Source: Urechis unicinctus
Lineage: Eukaryota; Annelida; Polychaeta; Xenopneusta; Urechidae
DNA length: 64,000 nucleotides
Assembly: GCA_034190875.2 (NCBI GenBank)
Contig: CM067348.1
Location: forward strand, 48,155,229-48,219,228
Direction: 5' to 3'
Below, one piece after another: positions 59,244-64,000 of the stretch. The notes beneath the pieces are model-generated. The model was not told the DNA's origin. It was given only the letters and a program-made list of their open reading frames with translations, and made no database searches. Each line of letters starts with the position of its first letter. The stretch's first letter is position 1. The translations under genes and the position numbers were made by a program.

Positions 59244-60359
59244 TGAATATAGGGCCATTTGGGAAAGTATACATCGAACCCTTCTACGAACGTAAACAAT
59301 ACGTACATGTTAAGCATGAGACACCTCGAGAGCAGAACGTTATGAATTGATTGATACATCGCAATTTATTAATGCGATGCAATATCAAGCATCATAAGCA
59401 TGAATTTCAATGCCACACATGTTCACTTATAAAGCTGCATTATTCTTGTAAAAGTTCAGATAAACCTGCTTTCTCTCTATGCAGATAATCTTCCACTCAT
59501 GGGTATGATATTACAACAATGGTCGGCCCAACGTTGCGTAAAAACATTAGCTAGATATTGCCTTGCAGCTGCAGGCGTTAGAAGGCGTTTGGTAATCAGA
59601 TTCATGAAATGTAAACACATGCAGATTATTAAGAGCTCGTATCATTCTAATGCAGCTACAGGCGCAGATTGTTGCAGTCAGTGATCGCCTAGGGGCATTT
59701 AAATCCACTACCATGTAACCACTGAGGGTTGATGTAATGCGACATATAGACTATTCTATTACCCAGAGGTCTGAATGCGTTTGATTATACTGTGGCAAGT
59801 TATTGTTAACTCGAATAGTGAGAGCAGCGACCTATAGCCAACCAATATGTCTTCCCGGAACTTTTTAGAAATCGTTTCGGGTGTTATCAGCTTTGAAGAG
59901 TCTCAGTGTCAGGTTTTCGAATTAAAGTTGATAACATGGGATGCCACTCTACTTGGTTTTTTCAATATTTAAAACATACACTAATCGCGTTTATTCGCTG
60001 TTGGCACCATCGGTGTACAATACACATGACTGGCGTGCTGTCTCGCCACATATGATATCTATATAATATTTAGCCTTCCGTACCACCTCTTTGTTGTACA
60101 TTATTAAGATAGCTTTGCTGTACAATAGATTGACGTTGTTCACTGCAATTATTCAATTCAAAATAAGGATTCATTTGTACAAATGGCAGTCATCAGATAT
60201 AAGCAAACAATATGTGTTGAGTCGTTATGCGAGTATACGTGAGCTAAACAGCTACAAACCGTCCATTGAGAGGTACATTTATCCACCCCAATGAGAATGC
60301 AACTGCGAGCAATATGTGTATCTCAGTGGCACAAACAACAATATCTTATCCTTCTTTGA
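59244..60359 (+). other. Unique flank with two unrecognised ORFs
   Basis: Plus ORFs at 59,499-59,684 (61 codons) and 60,091-60,294 (67 codons). The second begins with LLYNRLTLFTAIIQFKIRI, resembling the end of the 58.5 kb ORF at DNA level (TGTACAATAG-TTGA). No domain recognised. Confidence 0.25.
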
Positions 60360-60575
60360 ATGTCCAGAAGATTATCCTTTGATGAAACAAACGCACAAAC
60401 ATATCCAAATGCTGTCAAATGCAATGTGTTCCTATCATGGCAAAACTTGCTTGTGACAACAGAAGCGAATACAAGGATGAAATACGCTATTTTCATAAAA
60501 GCCAGGATAATACTTAGCGTCAGATGTGGTGTATATGTTCATGCGTTCACTTTTGTAAAGCATTTGTCTGGTTGA
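60360..60575 (+). CDS. Possible Ig-like exon (71 codons)
   Basis: AVKCNVFLSW (residues 18-27) would be a shortened B-C region, and FIKARIILSVRCGVYVHAF (45-63) has the E-F shape with G-V-Y and His in place of the cysteine. If an Ig exon, it is internally shortened and has lost its F-strand Cys. Single copy. Confidence 0.25.
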   Translation: MSRRLSFDETNAQTYPNAVKCNVFLSWQNLLVTTEANTRMKYAIFIKARIILSVRCGVYVHAFTFVKHLSG

Positions 60576-61825
60576 TGAATCCATCCTATTGTCAATGGCG
60601 TTTCCCCAGCTGCCGTACTCGAACCTTTGATATCATGTTTGTCTCACATATAAATCGGTCTGACATAATGTATCAAATACAGAGTAAGCATTTATTGTGT
60701 GAAACAACGAATGCATTAACATCTGCAACCTGAGCATTAACATATTCTGTTCATCGTATGATAACACGAACATATTTAGTGGTTTTACAATGAATGTTAA
60801 TCGCCACTCACAATTATCTTCATAGCAATATGGCTTGTCATACTATATATATTTAATATAAAGCATCATATGCTGTTCCCTTATTGCCGCTTGCAAATTG
60901 TCCACCGATGTTTTAGTTGATTTGTAGAATGATGGAATTAATATCACGCCGTCTTATGACCCCTCCAGTGTTGTTGTTACTCACTGTCTTTTAGCACCAT
61001 TATACTTCCTATGTTGAAGTGTAACAATTGACCAGGTACCATTACTGGCTCTTTCTGTTTCACCAGACATGTTATCGTTGGATAGAAGATGCGCTCTATA
61101 GGTTAAGCTAGGAATGAACAGTCAATATTAATGTTATATATAGTTTGTAAGTTTGTACAAGGTCACTAGCACATCTTTCATGCCATGCCTCAATAGCCCG
61201 CGGGTTGGACGTTGTCAAACGCACCTTGGTATTGGTCGATACGTAAGGCAATCTTGTCGCAGCAGAATACACTTTCCTTGCGGATCAGCATGTATCTCGT
61301 GACGGACCATTTGTCAAAATGTTATTTACAAGGTCGCTCTCCTTGGTATGGCGATAGTATCGCATGGGATCAATGCTTGCATTGAATATAACTCATCGGT
61401 GACATTTCTATCTACCCGGGTCATAGTTATACTGACTCCACAGGTATAGAGCACGCTATGGATCAACTCCTACAATCAATGTTGCAGGGATATGGTGCAT
61501 ATATATTACTAATGCACAGCATGCATTAACGGAATCGAACAGAGTTATTATTCGAGCTACAATCTACAGCTAGCTAGTTTACAATGGTTAAAAAAGTATA
61601 AAATTAGTAGTGAACGTTTTTTTCGGCCATCAGACAAGTAATAATCTACTTCGCTATTGCGCTATTGACCGATTTGTCGTTTATAAATGACAAATCTACG
61701 ACCAAAGTGCGACGTCTGAAAGGTTTGATTGTGACGTTATTAATGTTTAAGGGCCATACATATGCCATTTTATCACATAGCTCACTTGTATGTACAGTTT
61801 ATGCAATTAAACGTTAAAACAGAAA
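60576..61825. other. No gene seen
   Basis: Includes a GC-richer patch at about 61,180-61,470 without an open frame; no repeats recognised. Confidence 0.4.
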
Positions 61826-62080
61826 TTGGAAAAAAACAACATTCGAAAAATCAAGCCTTATTTATTATATTGCCAACTGCTATACGTAAATGCAAAAATG
61901 AGTAAACATTTATCCTTGCTCAATTGCTACATAGCGATATGTCTTACATGCCAGTTTAATAGTTTTATTTGTGCTGATCTGACCATAACTGTCCCCTTCA
62001 TGTTTGTGCCAGGCCGTCTATGTCAGTCTACATATGAACCAGCCGCACTCGTTAGCCTTGTTTATATTCTTAACTTGTAA
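61826..62080 (+). CDS. Possible Ig-like exon (84 codons)
   Basis: ADLTITVPFMFVPGRLCQS (residues 50-68) has the E-F shape and resembles ASLTITIPQSFMCLC of the ORF at 31,688. Upstream cysteines lie in LLNCYIAICLTC. No core Trp. Weak cross-locus support. Confidence 0.27.
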   Translation: MEKNNIRKIKPYLLYCQLLYVNAKMSKHLSLLNCYIAICLTCQFNSFICADLTITVPFMFVPGRLCQSTYEPAALVSLVYILNL

Positions 62081-63129
62081 AATTAAGAAGTGCAACGCAA
62101 CGGAAAGCTGTTGATGCTTAGGTATTCGGAAGTACAGCTTATATTACAATCATTCGACGCATAGAATCGCATACTTTGCGCTATAACTTCAAACCTTCCT
62201 TCAAACGTTCAAACCGCTCACTCAGAGCATATCGCCCTGAGTGCGGCGAAATATAAATGCATATGACATTTTATTGCAAAATATAACTGCACGTTCCCAA
62301 AGAGCCGATATATGTGAGTGTAATGTCGCTGATAGATTAGTTTAGTGCGTAGTCGTCTGACTCACATGATAATGTTGTGACACGAAATCGAGTGATTGAA
62401 ATGGATATATCATCTATTTAAACAAGAGCATCCGTCAATGTGAATTGACGAAACCATGTCTGGATGTATTGTCTATTTCTGTGATAACACCGGCTATAAT
62501 TTCGTTCCCATGGCTTACTTCATCGTTTAAGGTTGATCGATTACCTCCAGTATCACTATGAGATTCCGTGCTTAAACATAACTGATGTTGGCAGAAAGGG
62601 TATTACCGTGTCTAACATGGTCAGTCAGAGGGGGGAAATTGAAACTTGTATTTCTGGAAACGGATTTTTAGGAAAGTAATAATCCCAAATACGTCTACAC
62701 CGGCCCTTGTGTGCTGATAGCATTACAAGACAACTTTTTAATCAATCGTGAACACCAAGTTCGGGACATGCATCAAGGTTCATTTCGTCAAATATCGTTT
62801 CCGTTTTGATAAAAACTACATTTACCGATTCTCCACTGCCATTTGCAGTGGTATAATATCAAGCTGTGAGCCCTGACATTTTAAAGAATTATGTTAAGTC
62901 ATGTAGCTTACTTAAGCCGTTGCATGAAAAAACCCTAAAATATGGAACGCAACTGGACATTTCAAACTGAAGTTGTCAGTGTTTAAGCCATAACACCAGC
63001 ATGTGATCAAACTGTGCTTGCGCAGTTACTTTGTCCATTTGAATATTTTCTTGAACAATTTTGAAAATTGCATTGTTAGCGCATTTCTCAATAACAGCGA
63101 GATCTGCACATGTGCTTAGTAAGTACCAT
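62081..63129. other. No gene seen
   Basis: AT-rich, no repeat or ORF of note. Confidence 0.4.
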
Positions 63130-63300
63130 CAAATCAACGATGCCAACTCATTTTGTCAAAAAGTGGTAATAACCTAAATCGAATAGGTCCGATGTCAGAT
63201 TAAATTTTATTGTTATCAATCTCAAAATAAAAAATGAGTCTTTGCGGATCCTAATGATTGCTCTATTATCACTTCAACGGATATGCGTTGTCATATTAAA
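63130..63300 (-). pseudogene. Ig-like exon remnant, third relative of the 56.2 kb minus ORF
   Basis: Plus-strand blocks AATCGAATAGGTCCGATGTCAG match GATCGAATAGGCCCGGTGTCAG at 56.4 kb. On the minus strand this copy reads IKFNLTSDLFDLGYYHFLTK, against VLNLTPGLFDQGYYQCLTTK. The fold signature is kept but the F-strand Cys is Phe. The frame upstream is open for about 25 codons (SDNRAIIRIRKDSFFILRL) and stops right after TK. Confidence 0.5.
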
Positions 63301-63528
63301 TTATTACCTACATACCTATTTATATGCAATACTTGCTCAGATAAATCTTCGATTGGGAACGATCAAAATTCCGGTAGTTCAAACAACTTCTTTCATGAAG
63401 TAAAAAAATTGTACACATTGATCATTTTTCTATCAGATTACGTTTAATATTTGTTAGGAAAACAGTAGTTAATAAAGATGTATTACAAATGAACCTATAC
63501 GATGATCTCTATCAATATAGAGCTAGCC

Positions 63529-63762
63529 TTAACACTTTCCAGATATTATGTCGTTACCAAATATGGACATAATACAACTTGACATTCTGCTGAGCGAATA
63601 CAATGGGATATCAGTTAGATATGAACAACAAAATGAAGGTGCTAGCGGCTGATGTTTCCTGTAACATTTTGAATTTCTTAGTGTGTAAACTGAAAATTGT
63701 TTATGGCAAATATAGACCAGTGTATTCACCGTTCGAGATAACATGGTGGCTCTTTTGAGCAA
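63529..63762 (-). CDS. Unrecognised ORF upstream of the 63.2 kb Ig-like remnant (77 codons)
   Basis: Minus ORF with TVNTLVYICHKQFSVYT (residues 11-27), loosely B-strand-like, and seven cysteines in all. It lies about 230 bp upstream, in the minus direction, of the 63.2 kb remnant, so it may be an upstream exon. Low confidence. Confidence 0.2.
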   Translation of the reverse strand: MLKRATMLSRTVNTLVYICHKQFSVYTLRNSKCYRKHQPLAPSFCCSYLTDIPLYSLSRMSSCIMSIFGNDIISGKC

Positions 63763-64000
63763 GTATTTGACGCTTTGCTGTTAACGCGCTTGTCATGCTG
63801 ATGTGAATTGTATGTTTCTCTCATTGTAAATGGCAGAGAATACATGAAAACTCGCTAGCTAAGAGCCCCAAGTACTATCATTTAGTGAAATGAGCAATTA
63901 ATACACCACATGAAATTTACTATTTATGAATCGTCGACTGAGAGACAAATGTATCTTAATCCTATCCTCGGATGATCTACAGTAAGGCAACATGTCAATT

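Overview
Organism. The window looks like an AT-rich, gene-sparse nuclear genome of an invertebrate animal. It has no dense long ORFs, no operons and no ribosome-binding pattern. It has long (CA)n, (TA)n and (CATA)n microsatellites, one 100-base scaffold gap, and two dead 3' ends of a metazoan-type non-LTR retrotransposon reverse transcriptase. I cannot name the species. A cnidarian or lophotrochozoan would fit, and this is inference only. No tRNA, rRNA, CRISPR or telomere repeat was seen.

Layout. 1-33 kb is a field of short, mostly broken, exon-sized ORFs in non-coding DNA. Many stretches of 100-500 bp recur two or three times as strongly diverged copies, for example 12.3/25.1 kb, 15.4/17.9 kb, 16.5/20.5/26.0 kb, 17.7/26.6 kb, 19.1/31.7 kb and 27.9/30.9 kb. 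33,347-48,976 is a tandem array of six almost identical units, each about 2.0 kb of unique sequence plus a (CATA)n tract; the last tract is about 1.7 kb. 48,976-59,243 holds two copies of a further module: retrotransposon remnant plus about 3.4 kb with divergent ORFs. They are separated by a truncated seventh array unit and arose as a 6.4-6.9 kb tandem duplication. 59-64 kb returns to sparse, diverged exon-like fragments.

Likely biology. Several unrelated-looking short ORFs share hallmarks of immunoglobulin-like (V/I-set) domains: a B-strand Cys, a C-strand Trp-Tyr, and an E-F stretch of the form L-x-L-x(n)-D-x-G-x-Y-x-C. Some start with a signal-peptide-like stretch, and one nearby ORF has a transmembrane helix. 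In some paralog pairs these residues are what is conserved or reciprocally lost. The best case is the module at 55.2-59.2 kb, where two head-to-head ORFs start 42 bp apart. Its duplicate at 49-52.9 kb carries nonsense and frameshift lesions. My main hypothesis is a decayed, repeatedly duplicated cluster of Ig-like single-pass receptors, comparable in style to invertebrate allorecognition or immune-receptor complexes. No complete gene could be assembled by eye, so every coding call is low to moderate confidence. The repeats, duplications and retrotransposon remnants are firm.
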